From Sulfurimonas sp. HSL3-2 (GTDB lineage Bacteria > Campylobacterota > Campylobacteria > Campylobacterales > Sulfurimonadaceae): a stretch of 64,000 bases of DNA. The translations under genes and the position numbers were made by a program. The number at the start of each line of letters is the position of its first letter. Position 1 is the stretch's first letter. The DNA lies in the NCBI RefSeq assembly GCF_039645965.1, contig NZ_CP147917.1, forward strand, positions 1,860,001 through 1,924,000. Direction: 5' to 3'. Positions 8,166-18,477 of the stretch are shown here, piece after piece. A model generated the notes under the pieces. It ran no database searches. It was not told the origin of the DNA and saw only the letters and a list, made by a program, of their open reading frames with translations.

Positions 8166-11155
8166 TATAAAACCTTTGGTTTGGAGTTTCTTAGATACTC
8201 CAGTGTTGCTTTGATGATATCGTCATCATCTTTACTCGATGCGCTGATACTCTCTTTTGAATCGTTTTGATAGATAAAAGTGATGTTCTGCGCATATGAA
8301 GTAACTGTCTTTATCTTTTTACCGAGACTTAAAAGCTTGATGACCATCAATTCGAAGAACTGCTTTGTGACATCATCCAGTGACCCGAATCTGTCTACCG
8401 TTTCTTCCTCTATCTCATAGATCTCAGTCACATCTTCAGCTTGAGACAGGCGGCGGTAAAGATCGAGTCTGAGTCTGTCTTCGCTCACGATCGCGTCGGA
8501 TATATATGCACTGATAGCCAGTTTTATATCCACTTTCGCTTTTGTCTCTTCGACTTTGTTGCTCAGCTCTTTTATCGCATCTTCCAGCATTCTGAGATAA
8601 AGCGAGTAACCGATGTTTTTAATATGTCCGCTTTGGGCATCGCCGACAAGGTTTCCGCCGCCTCTTATCTCCAAGTCATGATATGCTAAAACAGAACCGC
8701 TTCCCAAAAATGAGTTTGATTCCAGAGCAATAAGACGTTTTTTTGCTTCCTCTGTAATGTTGTCTTTATCCTCGACTATGAAGTAGGCAAAGCCTTCGAT
8801 GTTTGAACGTCCCACACGACCGCGAAGCTGATGAAGATCCGCGATGCCGAAACGGTCTGCTCCGTCTATTATCATCGTATTGACCGACGGCATATGAATA
8901 CCGGACTCGATGATGGATGTCGCTATCATCAGATCGTACTCACGGTTTTCAAACTTTAAGAGCTCTTTTTCCGTATCGGCTGAAGAGATCTTAGAGTGAA
9001 GCATCACCATTCTAAGCTCAGGAAGAAGTGCTTTTAACTCTCCGTATTTTATCGGCATATGATCTATAGAGTTATGTACGTAAAACACCTGACCGCCGCG
9101 GCGTAGTTCACGAAGTATGACCTCTTTTACAAGCTTTTCATCATAGCTTTTGACAAAAGTTCTTACACCCTGTCTCTCTACAGGAGGAGTCTGAAGTGTA
9201 CTCATAGTCTTAATGGAGCTCAGCGCCTGATTAAGCGAACGCGGGATAGGCGTCGCACTCATGGAAAGCATATGGATGTTGTTATAAAGTTCTTTGATCT
9301 TCTCTTTTTGCTTTACACCAAACTTATGTTCCTCATCGACGATGACAAGTCCGAGTTTGTGAAAGACTGCACTAAAGATCGCATGAGTCCCGACAACGAC
9401 ATCTATCGTTCCCTCTTTTAAAGCGGTCAATATGTTTTTCTTATCTTTTGCGGAGATAAATCTGTCAAGTTTTGCGACTCTCACACCCATTGCATCAAAT
9501 CTTTTTTCTAAAGATTTAAAATGCTGCGAGCTAAGAAGTGTCGTCGGGACGATCAGCGCACTTTGATATCCCGCCTTACATGTAGCGTAAATAGCGTTCA
9601 TCGCTACCTCTGTCTTCCCAAAACCGACATCACCGCTAAGAAGTCTATCCATGATATGACCGCTTGCAATCTCATCAAGTATCTCACCGATCGACTGCTT
9701 CTGATCATCAGTATAAACGAATCCCGCAGAAGACTGAAACTCTTTTATCACGCTTTTAGCGACCTCGATCTTAGGAGCTTTTATAAGAGCACGCGCTGCT
9801 GCAGTATTGACGATAGAAGATGCTATCTCAAAGAGTTTGGTTCGTACACTCTCTTTAAGTTTTGCAAAGCTGCCTTTACCTAGTCTGTCTAGTACAGGTA
9901 CAGCTCCCCCGCCTGCGATGTAACGGTCTATATAGTCAAGGTTCTCGACAGGTAGAAGGACTTTGTCATCACCTATGTAGCGAATAACAATAAAGTCTTT
10001 TACACCGCCGAGTATCTCCATCTGGTCTATCTTTTCAAAGATACCCACACCGTAATCCTCATGGACTACATAATCACCCGGCTTCAGGTCATCAAGCAGG
10101 ATAGATGTCTTTCTGCGTCTGCGCTTCTTCTCCGGTTTGTTTAATGAGATGATAAGTTCACTATCGCCGATCACGTTTAAGATGATAGGGCTGTAAACGA
10201 CCTCAATCCCTTTAAGATCAAAGATACCCGATTGTTTTATCTGTGACTCGTTTGAAGCGATAAGCGTGATCTTTTTGTTTTTGTGAACGCCTAAAATGGT
10301 CTTGACATCGGTAAGTATTACAGGATGATACTTATCCTCTTCCGGAATGACCTCAACATTAAAAAACTCTCTTGATATCTGCGGATCGTTTAAGCCGTAC
10401 ACCTCGTCTAAAGCACTCTCCATCTTGGAGATAAGTTTTCTATCTTTACCCTCTATGAAGTTTTGAGAAAGCTCGTCAAGATGCCAAAATCCCAGTGAAG
10501 CCAGATCTTTTACAAAACTGTCACTATCGCTTTCTTGGATCCTCTCTTGCAAAGCGTTGAACTGCTTCTCGTCAAGTGAATAAAAAGCCGGTGTTATCTC
10601 AAAACTTTCAAGCTCATCACCCAACGTTCTTTGAGTTTCCAATTCAAACTCTTTTATCTGCTCTATCTCGTTGTCAAACAGTGAAACTCTGATAGGATTT
10701 TCTGCTGAAGGTGCATAGATATCTATGATATCCCCGCGAAATGAGATCTCTCCCTCCATCTGGACGATATCGACAAACTCGTATCCCCAAAAAAGCATCT
10801 GTTCCTTGAAGTTTTTCAGATCTATCGTCCCGCCGAACTCTATTGTAGTCGATTGTAAAAGTTCCGGTTTTGGAAAAGGGAAAAGCAGGGTCTTAAGCGG
10901 TGAGATTATAAGCGGTTTTTTGTTGCTTTTATAGTAAGTTCTAAGTGCTGAAAAAAGTTCAAAAAGCTCCTCTTTAAAGGGACGAAGGTCATCTTTAAAA
11001 CGTGCTCTGAAATCTGGGAATACGATATAGTCGAGATTAAAATATCTGACGACATCTGCAAGTGAAGATGCCTCTTTGGCATCTTGACATATCAAGATAT
11101 CCAATGATGGCTTTTTTTGTGTTTTTAGATACTCAAATAAACGTGTTTGCGACAA
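8165..11155 (-). CDS. mfd: Transcription-repair coupling factor
   Basis: Mfd removes RNA polymerase stalled at DNA lesions and recruits UvrA. The 996-residue protein is shorter than E. coli Mfd (1148) but complete: a UvrB-like N-terminal region, and the RNA polymerase interaction domain around residue 365 (DDLKPGDYVVHEDYGVGIF). A superfamily 2 helicase follows with Walker A (LSGDVGFGKTEVA), DEEH box (VIVDEEHKFG), MSATPIPRSL and QLRGRVGRS. Translation starts at TTG 11153-11155 (MSQTR) behind AGGA. It lies 38 bases after the bactofilin gene, as I recall from H. pylori. Confidence 0.95.
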   Translation of the reverse strand: MSQTRLFEYLKTQKKPSLDILICQDAKEASSLADVVRYFNLDYIVFPDFRARFKDDLRPFKEELFELFSALRTYYKSNKKPLIISPLKTLLFPFPKPELLQSTTIEFGGTIDLKNFKEQMLFWGYEFVDIVQMEGEISFRGDIIDIYAPSAENPIRVSLFDNEIEQIKEFELETQRTLGDELESFEITPAFYSLDEKQFNALQERIQESDSDSFVKDLASLGFWHLDELSQNFIEGKDRKLISKMESALDEVYGLNDPQISREFFNVEVIPEEDKYHPVILTDVKTILGVHKNKKITLIASNESQIKQSGIFDLKGIEVVYSPIILNVIGDSELIISLNKPEKKRRRRKTSILLDDLKPGDYVVHEDYGVGIFEKIDQMEILGGVKDFIVIRYIGDDKVLLPVENLDYIDRYIAGGGAVPVLDRLGKGSFAKLKESVRTKLFEIASSIVNTAAARALIKAPKIEVAKSVIKEFQSSAGFVYTDDQKQSIGEILDEIASGHIMDRLLSGDVGFGKTEVAMNAIYATCKAGYQSALIVPTTLLSSQHFKSLEKRFDAMGVRVAKLDRFISAKDKKNILTALKEGTIDVVVGTHAIFSAVFHKLGLVIVDEEHKFGVKQKEKIKELYNNIHMLSMSATPIPRSLNQALSSIKTMSTLQTPPVERQGVRTFVKSYDEKLVKEVILRELRRGGQVFYVHNSIDHMPIKYGELKALLPELRMVMLHSKISSADTEKELLKFENREYDLMIATSIIESGIHMPSVNTMIIDGADRFGIADLHQLRGRVGRSNIEGFAYFIVEDKDNITEEAKKRLIALESNSFLGSGSVLAYHDLEIRGGGNLVGDAQSGHIKNIGYSLYLRMLEDAIKELSNKVEETKAKVDIKLAISAYISDAIVSEDRLRLDLYRRLSQAEDVTEIYEIEEETVDRFGSLDDVTKQFFELMVIKLLSLGKKIKTVTSYAQNITFIYQNDSKESISASSKDDDDIIKATLEYLRNSKPKVL

Positions 11156-11193
11156 ATCTTATCCTATAAAAAATTGTCGACATTTTAACATAA

Positions 11194-11586
11194 CTAGCTT
11201 TTTTTAACCGAGGTATCCGTTTTTATTTTACTGTCACCCTCAAAAATACCTTTTGATTCTATGATCAGTTCTGATGAAGTTATTGTACCCACGACATGAC
11301 CGCCGGCTTTAATATGCACTTTATCTGCATCTACAGTTCCGTCGACTTTCCCTTGAATGATGATGTATTTGGCGATAACATTGCCTTTTACATGCCCGTT
11401 TTTACCGATGTTTACATTCTTTTTCGAGTTTATAACACCTTCAAACTCTCCATCGACGTATAGATCGCATTCTAGATTTATTTCTCCCTTAATGAAAGCA
11501 CCGACGGTGATGATGGTTGTACTTGCATCTGGGCTGCTGCTGTTACTACTTTCAGGTTTGACGTCGCTGTTATTAAAGATTGCCAT
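11194..11586 (-). CDS. ccmA: Bactofilin (CcmA-like polymer-forming protein)
   Basis: Bactofilins assemble into filaments through a beta-helix and in Helicobacter help set helical cell shape. In the 130-residue product the helix core runs from about residue 25 to 118 (TIITVGAFIKGEINLECDL, YVDGEFEGVINSKKNVNIG, GHVKGNVIAKYIIIQGKVDG). It is flanked by short disordered tails. A good GGAAG site lies 10 bases before the ATG, inside the upstream M23 gene. The first 36 codons overlap that gene's 3' end by 109 bases in another frame. Adjacent M23 and bactofilin genes are the arrangement of the Helicobacter csd/ccmA shape locus. Confidence 0.9.
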   Translation of the reverse strand: MAIFNNSDVKPESSNSSSPDASTTIITVGAFIKGEINLECDLYVDGEFEGVINSKKNVNIGKNGHVKGNVIAKYIIIQGKVDGTVDADKVHIKAGGHVVGTITSSELIIESKGIFEGDSKIKTDTSVKKS

Positions 11587-12446
11587 GGTATGTTTTCTTC
11601 CTTCTCAAAAATTTCTTTATAGTTTTTAACACTCCATTTTACAAAGTAAAACGGATTTAACGGTCTTTGTATAAATCTAATCTCATAATGTAGATGCGGT
11701 CCGTTACTCATACCGGTATTTCCCGTATATGCAATGACAGTACCCTTTTTTACAAATTGACCTGATTTTACCACAACTTTGTTTAGATGTCCAAAATATG
11801 TTTTAAATCCAAAACTGTGATCCAGAATTATCAGGTTTCCATATCCGCTTGTTTTGTGAAAACCTGCATACTCCACCATACCGTCAGCCGTTGCATGGAC
11901 AGGAGTATTCATCTCGGCTTTCATGTCACTGCCTCTATGAAACTCCTTTACATGTAAGGTCGGATGTATACGATAACCGAACTTACTCGTAATACCGTTA
12001 TACGGCACAGGTGAACCGTTTGGAACAAGTTTCATAAGTACTGCTATCTGTTGAGAGGTCACTGTCGTCATATCAGCCCGTTTTATCAGAGGCGTCCCTT
12101 TTGGAGGATTGAGCCCGATAAGATCTTCAATATCTTCGAGCTTATCCGAAACACTTTGAAGTTCATCTTTTTTTTCATCTAAACTTTGTTGTGTCTGTGC
12201 AATAGAGAGTTTTAGCTCATTGTTGTGCTGGTCCAAGAGTTTGTATGCCTCTTCGAGTTTACTTTTCTTTTGCGCAACCGCATCTACTCGATAATCAAGA
12301 TAAAGTATAGTCGTCACTGCTATAAAAGCTAAGCTCATTAAAAAGACAACGGCATATGAAAGAGCTTTCTTTACAAATTTATGTAAGTTTATCTGCTTAA
12401 AATTATTATCATCATGAATCGTAATCGTAAATTTCTTATCCAACAT
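11478..12446 (-). CDS. M23 (LytM) peptidoglycan endopeptidase, Csd-like
   Basis: The 322-residue protein is probably anchored in the inner membrane and acts in the periplasm. It has a TM helix near residues 32-50 (SYAVVFLMSLAFIAVTTIL), a coiled coil from about 55 to 110, then an M23 domain. The zinc motifs are visible: HRGSDM (HxxxD) and GPHLHYEIR (HxH). It is likely to cut peptide cross-links and alter cell shape together with the bactofilin. As I recall, H. pylori has two tandem M23 genes (csd1, csd2) at this spot and only one is present here. One TTACATGTAA copy is read as LHVKE. It overlaps folC by 11 bases and the bactofilin by 109. Confidence 0.9.
   Translation of the reverse strand: MLDKKFTITIHDDNNFKQINLHKFVKKALSYAVVFLMSLAFIAVTTILYLDYRVDAVAQKKSKLEEAYKLLDQHNNELKLSIAQTQQSLDEKKDELQSVSDKLEDIEDLIGLNPPKGTPLIKRADMTTVTSQQIAVLMKLVPNGSPVPYNGITSKFGYRIHPTLHVKEFHRGSDMKAEMNTPVHATADGMVEYAGFHKTSGYGNLIILDHSFGFKTYFGHLNKVVVKSGQFVKKGTVIAYTGNTGMSNGPHLHYEIRFIQRPLNPFYFVKWSVKNYKEIFEKEENIPWQSLITATSNLKVVTAAAQMQVQPSSPSVLSLREK
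11948..11957. repeat. Iterated palindrome TTACATGTAA, first of 12 copies
   Basis: Exact copies begin at 11948, 15604, 21449, 24574, 33826, 40884, 47724, 48145, 61960, 62662, 62683 and 63292. Near copies (one or two changes at the ends) begin at 6770, 7068, 9576, 28660 and 28982. Flanks favour Y before and R after. Eight copies lie inside recognised coding genes: the M23 gene, lptE, lnt, the efflux adaptor gene, waaA, the TRIC-like gene, argJ and murD. Three lie between convergent genes and one just upstream of the rsmG start. ACATGT occurs about 20 times in the window, so the extension to 10 bases is specific. The function is unknown; see findings. Confidence 0.85.
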
Positions 12447-13590
12447 AACCCTTTAAAAACGTCTCGGCGACACTAAATGAACCAAAAACAAGATAGTCTG
12501 TATCTTCATCGATCGACCCGTAATCTTTACTAGGTATAGATAACTCTTTAAGCGTAGAGAGTAAAATATCTTTATTTACGATCCTCTGCTCATCGACGTC
12601 TATTATTTCAACACTATTTATTATAGGTTTTAAGATAGTCAAAATCGATTTAAAATCCTTATCTTTATATGTATTATAGATAAGTGTGACTTTTTTACCC
12701 GCAAAATAGTCTGCGATCGCATGAGCGGCAAGAGCATTGTGTCCGACATCAAGATAGATATTCGATGCGACTTTACTAAGTCTGCCAAAAAGTCTGGCAT
12801 CCATAAAATCACCCGTATTGTAATTAAATCCGAGAGATAAAAGAGCTGAAACCGCTAAAGCAAGATTGTCTTTAAAATAACTTGTCAACTCAAATTTATC
12901 GGCTATCATCTCGATCTTTTCTATATTTTCAGAGTCCAGATCTTTTACAAAGGACAACTCTGTGCCTTTTTTGGCAGCTATATCCTTTGCGATACTATAG
13001 ACCTCTTCATATTTTTGAAGTCCGACGATAGCTTTTTTACTCATAACATTTAATTTGGTAGTAGCAATACTTTTTATACTGTCACCTAAAAATGCCTGAT
13101 GGTCAAAATCTATGGGAGTAAAAAGTGTCAACTCTTTGTCAAATACGGCAGTCGCATCGTGCTCACCGCCAAGACCTGCCTCAAGCACGATGTAATCACA
13201 ATCAGAGAAGACTGCTATCGCAAGAAGTGTGGTATACTCGAAATAACTAAGAGCATCCCTATCCTTTTTTTCAAGGAGTTTATAAAGTTTTTTGTGTGCG
13301 ATCTCTAGTTCTTTGTCATTCACATCCGCACGATTTTTCCATATACGTTCATTGAACTTTAAAATATGCGGTGACGTATAGTGTCCTACACTAAACCCCT
13401 TATGAAAAAGGGCAGTAGCCAAAAACCTGCCGGTAGTTCCTTTTCCGTTTGTTCCTACAAGATGTATTATCTTAGCATGCGGCAGTTTTGCTCTTATCTT
13501 TTGATAGATACGCGGCATTCTTTCATAATCGATCTCATCATAAAAAAGAGGCTTATTATCTAAAAACTCAGCAAGTGGCTCTATTATCAT
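12436..13590 (-). CDS. folC: Folylpolyglutamate synthase / dihydrofolate synthase
   Basis: FolC adds glutamates to folates and may also make dihydrofolate. The 384-residue Mur-ligase-like protein has the P-loop VGTNGKGTTGRFLATAL, YTSPHILKFNERIW, and the downstream GLGGEHDATAVFD and PIDFDHQAFLGD motifs. The C-terminal domain shows LDVGHNALAAHAI. The last 11 bases overlap the M23 gene and its start overlaps the upstream diguanylate cyclase by 4 bases. Its place next to cell-wall genes matches the recalled Helicobacter gene order. Confidence 0.92.
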   Translation of the reverse strand: MIIEPLAEFLDNKPLFYDEIDYERMPRIYQKIRAKLPHAKIIHLVGTNGKGTTGRFLATALFHKGFSVGHYTSPHILKFNERIWKNRADVNDKELEIAHKKLYKLLEKKDRDALSYFEYTTLLAIAVFSDCDYIVLEAGLGGEHDATAVFDKELTLFTPIDFDHQAFLGDSIKSIATTKLNVMSKKAIVGLQKYEEVYSIAKDIAAKKGTELSFVKDLDSENIEKIEMIADKFELTSYFKDNLALAVSALLSLGFNYNTGDFMDARLFGRLSKVASNIYLDVGHNALAAHAIADYFAGKKVTLIYNTYKDKDFKSILTILKPIINSVEIIDVDEQRIVNKDILLSTLKELSIPSKDYGSIDEDTDYLVFGSFSVAETFLKGYVG

Positions 13591-15128
13591 GCTGACTCTA
13601 CTCTATTTCTTCCATTCTTTTTCGCTAAGTACAGGTACTCATCAGCAGAATGGATAGTAGCCTTTTGAGTCGGAAATTTTGCTCTTTCACTTACGCCGGC
13701 ACTTATAGTTACATCGATGCGTTTATCTTGAAACATAAACTTTGCACTTTGAACATGCTGACGTACTTTTTCAGCAAAAATCACACCGCCTTTAACATCA
13801 GTCTCGCTGAGTATCGCCATAAACTCTTCACCGCCGTATCTACCGATGATATCAACTGTCCTGCTCTCTTGTTTTAGTATCTTTGAAAAGGCTGTCAAAA
13901 TTACATCACCTGCTTCGTGTCCATACTCATCATTGACTGTTTTAAAGTGATCCAGGTCAAACATAACGATCGAGTAGTTTCTATCATATCTTTCAAACTC
14001 ACTCTCTTTAATCTCTAAGTAGTCATCAAGAGCACGCTTGTTATAAAGTTTTGTCAAGAAATCTTCCCGAGAAGCTTTTTTAGCATCTTCGAGCTCTTTT
14101 TCTAAGACCTCTATCTTCGTACTTAATGCTTTTACCTTATCATCATGTGCTTTAAGGTCTTTACTCAGTGCTGCCGTATTTTCTTCCAGTGCTATCGCAA
14201 TATTGTATAATTTATTGTGCGCTGTCTTAAAGTCTAGATTTTCCTGTTTGTTTAAGTTATCAAGATCCTCTTTGATCTCTTTGATCTCAGTATTTGACTG
14301 GTCGGATTTTTCGATCATCTCTATTAGCTGTATAGAGAGTTTGTCAAGGACATTGTCTAACGACTGAATCATCTCTCGTAATGCATCTTTATCAAGTGCA
14401 ATACGGAGTTTTATAGCTGATTTTACCTCTTTTTCAATAGATTCGGAAGTGAGTATTTCCGGATGGTTTCTAAGATTATCACTTATCTTTGCTATCGTAT
14501 CGTTGACACTTGATGCGATAGATGGTACCAATGATGCAATGATGATCGCTGCAATATGTCTTAGGTCGTTTTCATTTGAAACAGCTTTTTGTTGTGCCAG
14601 ATTTTCAATTGTAGACTTTAGGTCATGAACGTTGACCTTGCCCATAGGTTTTAGATGGTTTAAAAAGGCATCATCATAGTTTGTTATAAAGTTTATCCAG
14701 AGTTGACGGTAGTTTTCATACTGTTCTTTTGAAGCGTTTGGAGTGTTTATGATATCGATGCTTTTTCTGGCAAGAGTAGCAGCTTCTTTATTATGAAGCA
14801 GTTCAACAGCTTCAAGTACTCTTTTCATTAAAAGCTGACTCTCTGAGAGTAAAGTCGCACAGTTTGACGGATTCATACGGTTGAGCTTCGATATAAGATA
14901 TCTGACAAGCTCCTGTGTTGTTTTTAAGTGATATTGTCGCAGTTCCTGCTGATACTCTTTATTGAGGGTATTTGCATATTTATCGACTTGATTACAGTCT
15001 TCTACAAGTATTCCGGCGATCTTGGCTTCTTTACAAAAAGCTTCGGCATACGCATCTGGCGTGAGTAACTTATCCTCTTGTTTTAATCTCTCGATAGCAT
15101 TTTTAATAATACCCTTAATAGTCATCAT
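13587..15128 (-). CDS. Diguanylate cyclase (GGDEF) with helical N-terminal domain
   Basis: The protein should make cyclic di-GMP from GTP. It has 513 residues. Residues 1 to about 250 are helical without recognised domain or TM segment. Residues 260-345 are a predicted coiled coil (ALEENTAALSKDLKAHDDK, TKIEVLEKELEDAKK). Residues 350-513 are a GGDEF domain. The active site reads GRYGGEEFM, and an RxxD inhibitory site (RTVD) lies exactly five residues before GGEEF. The enzyme is therefore probably active and subject to product inhibition. The N-terminus is presumably a cytoplasmic sensor or dimerisation module. It begins next to the lptE-like stop with a 4-base overlap. Confidence 0.9.
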   Translation of the reverse strand: MMTIKGIIKNAIERLKQEDKLLTPDAYAEAFCKEAKIAGILVEDCNQVDKYANTLNKEYQQELRQYHLKTTQELVRYLISKLNRMNPSNCATLLSESQLLMKRVLEAVELLHNKEAATLARKSIDIINTPNASKEQYENYRQLWINFITNYDDAFLNHLKPMGKVNVHDLKSTIENLAQQKAVSNENDLRHIAAIIIASLVPSIASSVNDTIAKISDNLRNHPEILTSESIEKEVKSAIKLRIALDKDALREMIQSLDNVLDKLSIQLIEMIEKSDQSNTEIKEIKEDLDNLNKQENLDFKTAHNKLYNIAIALEENTAALSKDLKAHDDKVKALSTKIEVLEKELEDAKKASREDFLTKLYNKRALDDYLEIKESEFERYDRNYSIVMFDLDHFKTVNDEYGHEAGDVILTAFSKILKQESRTVDIIGRYGGEEFMAILSETDVKGGVIFAEKVRQHVQSAKFMFQDKRIDVTISAGVSERAKFPTQKATIHSADEYLYLAKKNGRNRVESA

Positions 15129-15655
15129 TTAGCCTTATTGGATCTAGCTCCCTGTGCAGAAACTTTAGCAACGAAAGCAGATATCGCTTTTGTCGCACTA
15201 TACTTTATCGCTTCAAAACGAATCTGATCAGATATTATAGCATTTGGTTCTATCGTAAAATCATATGTACCGACAACTTTATAGTTTTGGCTGATTCCCT
15301 GATGGATCATATCAATGTTCAAGACAATCATCGTTCTGTAGCCGACTACATATCCATTATTATCATACTGGATAGGAGAGTAGTTGACACTTTCCAAAGA
15401 GATAATAAGATGTGTTGTAGAGTGTGCTTTATCAGTAAGTGAAGTTCTAAAACTTTTTATGATCGCACTATCTACCGCATCTTTGATAAGTACCGTATTC
15501 TGAGGATCGACGGCGGAGATGATAACCTGTGTACTGACTTTATCTCCGACAACTTCTCTCGCATACTTAGAACTTGGCACATATCCACATCCGCTTAATA
15601 TACTTACATGTAAGATGATAACTAAAACTGCTATAAAACTTCTTACATGCTGCAC
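15125..15655 (-). CDS. lptE: LptE-like LPS-assembly lipoprotein
   Basis: The 176-residue protein has a lipoprotein signal, FIAVLVIILHVSILSGCGY, with lipobox LSGC. LptE sits inside the LptD barrel and helps place LPS in the outer membrane. Similarity is structural rather than strong: length, the CGY start of the mature part, and alternating strands (THLIISLESVNYSPIQYDNNG). Position between leuS and folC matches what I recall as the LptE candidate in H. pylori. Translation starts at GTG (MQHVRS). One TTACATGTAA copy is read within the signal peptide as LHVS. Confidence 0.7.
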   Translation of the reverse strand: MQHVRSFIAVLVIILHVSILSGCGYVPSSKYAREVVGDKVSTQVIISAVDPQNTVLIKDAVDSAIIKSFRTSLTDKAHSTTHLIISLESVNYSPIQYDNNGYVVGYRTMIVLNIDMIHQGISQNYKVVGTYDFTIEPNAIISDQIRFEAIKYSATKAISAFVAKVSAQGARSNKAK

Positions 15656-15659
15656 TTTT

Positions 15660-18110
15660 TTATCCTTTTATAACTATATTTACAAGTTTACCCGGAACAA
15701 CGATCTCTTTAACGATCTCTTTGCCCTCTATCCACTTCTCGATACTCTCTTTTGCAAGAGCCAGTATAGCTGCATTGTCATCACCTACACCCACTTCGAT
15801 CTCTGAGCGTTTTTTACCGTTTACCGATACACCCATACTAATAGTGTCCACTTCAAAGACCTCATCTATGATCTTTTGAGGAGCAAGGTTTTTGCACTCA
15901 AAAAGACTTGAACTCAGTTCCCAGCAGATATGCGGGACGATAGGTTCTAAGATCGATGTAAGTATCCAGTAGCCTTCCGTCCAGACATCTGAATTTTCTT
16001 GACTTCCAAGAGCATTCATCGCTTCCATGACACCTGCTACCATAGTATTAAACGTATAACGCTCTGCGTAGACCTCTATGCTTCTTTGAAGTGCTTCATA
16101 GACTTTTTTACGTGCAAATTTTTCCTCTTTAGAGAGGCTTGCATGATCTATCACCGGTAAAACGTCACTCTTATATGCGTTCGAACTGCGGTCATAAAAG
16201 CGCTTTAAGAATCTGTATGCACCTTCGACGGCACTGTCATTCCACTCCAGTTCCTGCGTCGGCGGAGCTGCAAAAAGAATGAACAGTCTTGCCGTGTCTG
16301 CACCGTATTTTTCAATGAGCGCATCCGGATCGACCGTATTGCCTTTTGATTTACTCATCTTTGAACCGTCTTTAAGAACCATTCCTTGAGTAAGCAGTCT
16401 TTCAAACGGTTCCGTGTTATCGATATAACCAAGGTCTCTTAATACTTTTGTAAAAAATCTTGAATACAGAAGGTGAAGGATCGCGTGTTCGATACCGCCG
16501 ATATAGTGATCGACGTTCATCCAGTAATCGACCTCTTTTTTATCAAAACCTTTTATCCCCTGCGTAGCACGTGACGCCGTATAGCGTAAAAAGTACCAAG
16601 AAGACTCCACGAATGTATCCATCGTATCCGTCTCACGCGTTGCATCTCCGCCACATTTCGGACATTTACAGTTTTTCCAAGTCGGATGGTTATCTATCGG
16701 ATTGCCTTCTCCCGTGAACTCTACATCTTCAGGCAGAGTGACAGGCAGGTTCTCTTTTTTCTCTGCGACTATTCCACACTTGTCACAGTGTACTAAAGGG
16801 ATCGGTGCACCCCAATATCTTTGACGTGATATTCCCCAGTCTTTCAGACGGAAATTGATCACCTTTTTCCCGATATTTTTAGCCTCGAAAGAATCCATGA
16901 TCTTCTGTTTTGCATCGATCGAAGAGATACCGTCAAACTCGCCTGAATTAAACAGAACACCCGCTTCGGTATATGCTGAGTCAGTCGGAAGTTCACCTTC
17001 ACTTGGTTTTATGACTGCGTTTATCGGCAGGTCATATTTTTTTGCAAACTCATAGTCTCTGTCATCATGTGCAGGAACAGCCATAACCGCCCCGCTTCCA
17101 TAATCCATCAAAACGAAGTTTGCTATCCATACCGGGATACTTTTTCCCGTAAGCGGATGAATGACATTGATACCAAGAGATACACCCTGCTTGTCTTTTT
17201 GACGATCTATGTTGTTTGAATTTTTCATATGACGGACAAGGTTAGCCGTCTCTTCATCAAAAAGCTTGTTCTCTAACATATAGGTAACGATATCATGTTC
17301 AGGTGCGAGTGCAGTATAACTCACGCCATAGATAGTATCGGGACGAGTCGTAAATACATCGAACTTTTCAAAGTTTCCGCCCAAACGTGCTTTACTTGCA
17401 TCATCAAGATAAAGATCGAACTCCAGACCAGTTGACTTTCCTATCCAGTTCTCCTGCATAGTCAGTACCTGTTTCGGCCAGCCGTTCTCTAAAAGTTTTA
17501 GATCGTTTAAAAGCTCATCTGCATAATCAGAGATCTTGAGGTAATACTGATACATCTCTTTTTTTACGACTTCCGTATCACATCTCCAGCAGCATCCGTC
17601 TATGACCTGCTCGTTAGCAAGCACCGTCTGATCATGAGGACACCAGTTTAGGAAACCTTTTTTACGGTAAAGTATCCCTTTTTCAAACATATCGATAATA
17701 AAGCCCTGCTCGAACTTCGTATATATCTCATCACTCGTCGCGAACTCACGGTCTTTTGAAAATGAAAGACCAAGGTTCGAGAGTTCACCTCTCATATAGT
17801 CTATATTTTCGTATGTCCATTTTTTCGGGTGTATCCCGTTTTTGATAGCCGCATTTTCTGCAGGCATACCGAAACTGTCAAAACCGATGGGATGAAGAAC
17901 ATTAAGACCTTGCTGACGGTAATAGCGTGCAAAAGCATCACCTATCGAGTAGTTACGTACGTGACCCATATGCAGTCTTCCGCTTGGAAACGGGAACATA
18001 CTGAGTATATATTTTTTCTCTTTTGTAAAATCATTACTCGGCTCGAAACTAGAGTTTTCACTCCAGAATTTCTGCCATTTTGTTTCTATTGTTGCAGGGG
18101 TGTATTGCAA
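15660..18110 (-). CDS. leuS: Leucyl-tRNA synthetase
   Basis: It charges tRNA-Leu. The 816-residue class Ia synthetase shows the HIGH equivalent in [16 protein letters not shown], the zinc-binding/editing region ([21 protein letters not shown]), the CP1 editing motif TTRPDTIYG, and [13 protein letters not shown] near the C-terminal third. Length is typical for bacteria (about 810-870). Start is TTG at 18110 ([13 protein letters not shown]) with GGAGA six bases upstream. It follows a small membrane protein gene and precedes lptE in the same transcript. Confidence 0.96.
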   Translation of the reverse strand: MQYTPATIETKWQKFWSENSSFEPSNDFTKEKKYILSMFPFPSGRLHMGHVRNYSIGDAFARYYRQQGLNVLHPIGFDSFGMPAENAAIKNGIHPKKWTYENIDYMRGELSNLGLSFSKDREFATSDEIYTKFEQGFIIDMFEKGILYRKKGFLNWCPHDQTVLANEQVIDGCCWRCDTEVVKKEMYQYYLKISDYADELLNDLKLLENGWPKQVLTMQENWIGKSTGLEFDLYLDDASKARLGGNFEKFDVFTTRPDTIYGVSYTALAPEHDIVTYMLENKLFDEETANLVRHMKNSNNIDRQKDKQGVSLGINVIHPLTGKSIPVWIANFVLMDYGSGAVMAVPAHDDRDYEFAKKYDLPINAVIKPSEGELPTDSAYTEAGVLFNSGEFDGISSIDAKQKIMDSFEAKNIGKKVINFRLKDWGISRQRYWGAPIPLVHCDKCGIVAEKKENLPVTLPEDVEFTGEGNPIDNHPTWKNCKCPKCGGDATRETDTMDTFVESSWYFLRYTASRATQGIKGFDKKEVDYWMNVDHYIGGIEHAILHLLYSRFFTKVLRDLGYIDNTEPFERLLTQGMVLKDGSKMSKSKGNTVDPDALIEKYGADTARLFILFAAPPTQELEWNDSAVEGAYRFLKRFYDRSSNAYKSDVLPVIDHASLSKEEKFARKKVYEALQRSIEVYAERYTFNTMVAGVMEAMNALGSQENSDVWTEGYWILTSILEPIVPHICWELSSSLFECKNLAPQKIIDEVFEVDTISMGVSVNGKKRSEIEVGVGDDNAAILALAKESIEKWIEGKEIVKEIVVPGKLVNIVIKG

Positions 18111-18123
18111 AAAAATCTCCTAA

Positions 18124-18462
18124 TTAATACTCTTCTCTATTTTTAGAACTCTCTATGTATACAAGACCCATTGAGAATATGTTTGCTATTAACGCACCGA
18201 TAGATAAAGCTATCGCCCAGCTCATATTTCCAACTATCTCTACATAGATAAATGCAGGTATAAGATGCATATCCGCTACCAATGAAGCAGCCAAAAGCTC
18301 TGCTGAAAGAAGGTTTCTTACACCTATTTTCAGTATTGTCGAAACAAGATTCACACTTGCTGCGACAAATAGCGCAGTACTCGTGTGCTCATATAAAAAT
18401 CCAGCTATCGTCGTTAAACTCATCAACGAAAAAAATACGTATATTACTTTTCCCCAATCCAT
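18124..18462 (-). CDS. Small conserved membrane protein, function unknown
   Basis: The 112-residue protein has about four hydrophobic segments: VIYVFFSLMSLTTIAGFLY, ALFVAASVNLVSTIL, SAELLAASLVADMHLIPAFIYV and MSWAIALSIGALIANIFSMGL (quoted in parts). It ends in a charged ESSKNREEY tail. I recognise it only as a small Campylobacterota membrane protein found between secF and leuS. That position suggests a link to membrane protein handling, but this is inference. It is 15 bases after secF and 13 before leuS. Confidence 0.75.
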   Translation of the reverse strand: MDWGKVIYVFFSLMSLTTIAGFLYEHTSTALFVAASVNLVSTILKIGVRNLLSAELLAASLVADMHLIPAFIYVEIVGNMSWAIALSIGALIANIFSMGLVYIESSKNREEY

Positions 18463-18477
18463 AACACTCTCCTTGTT

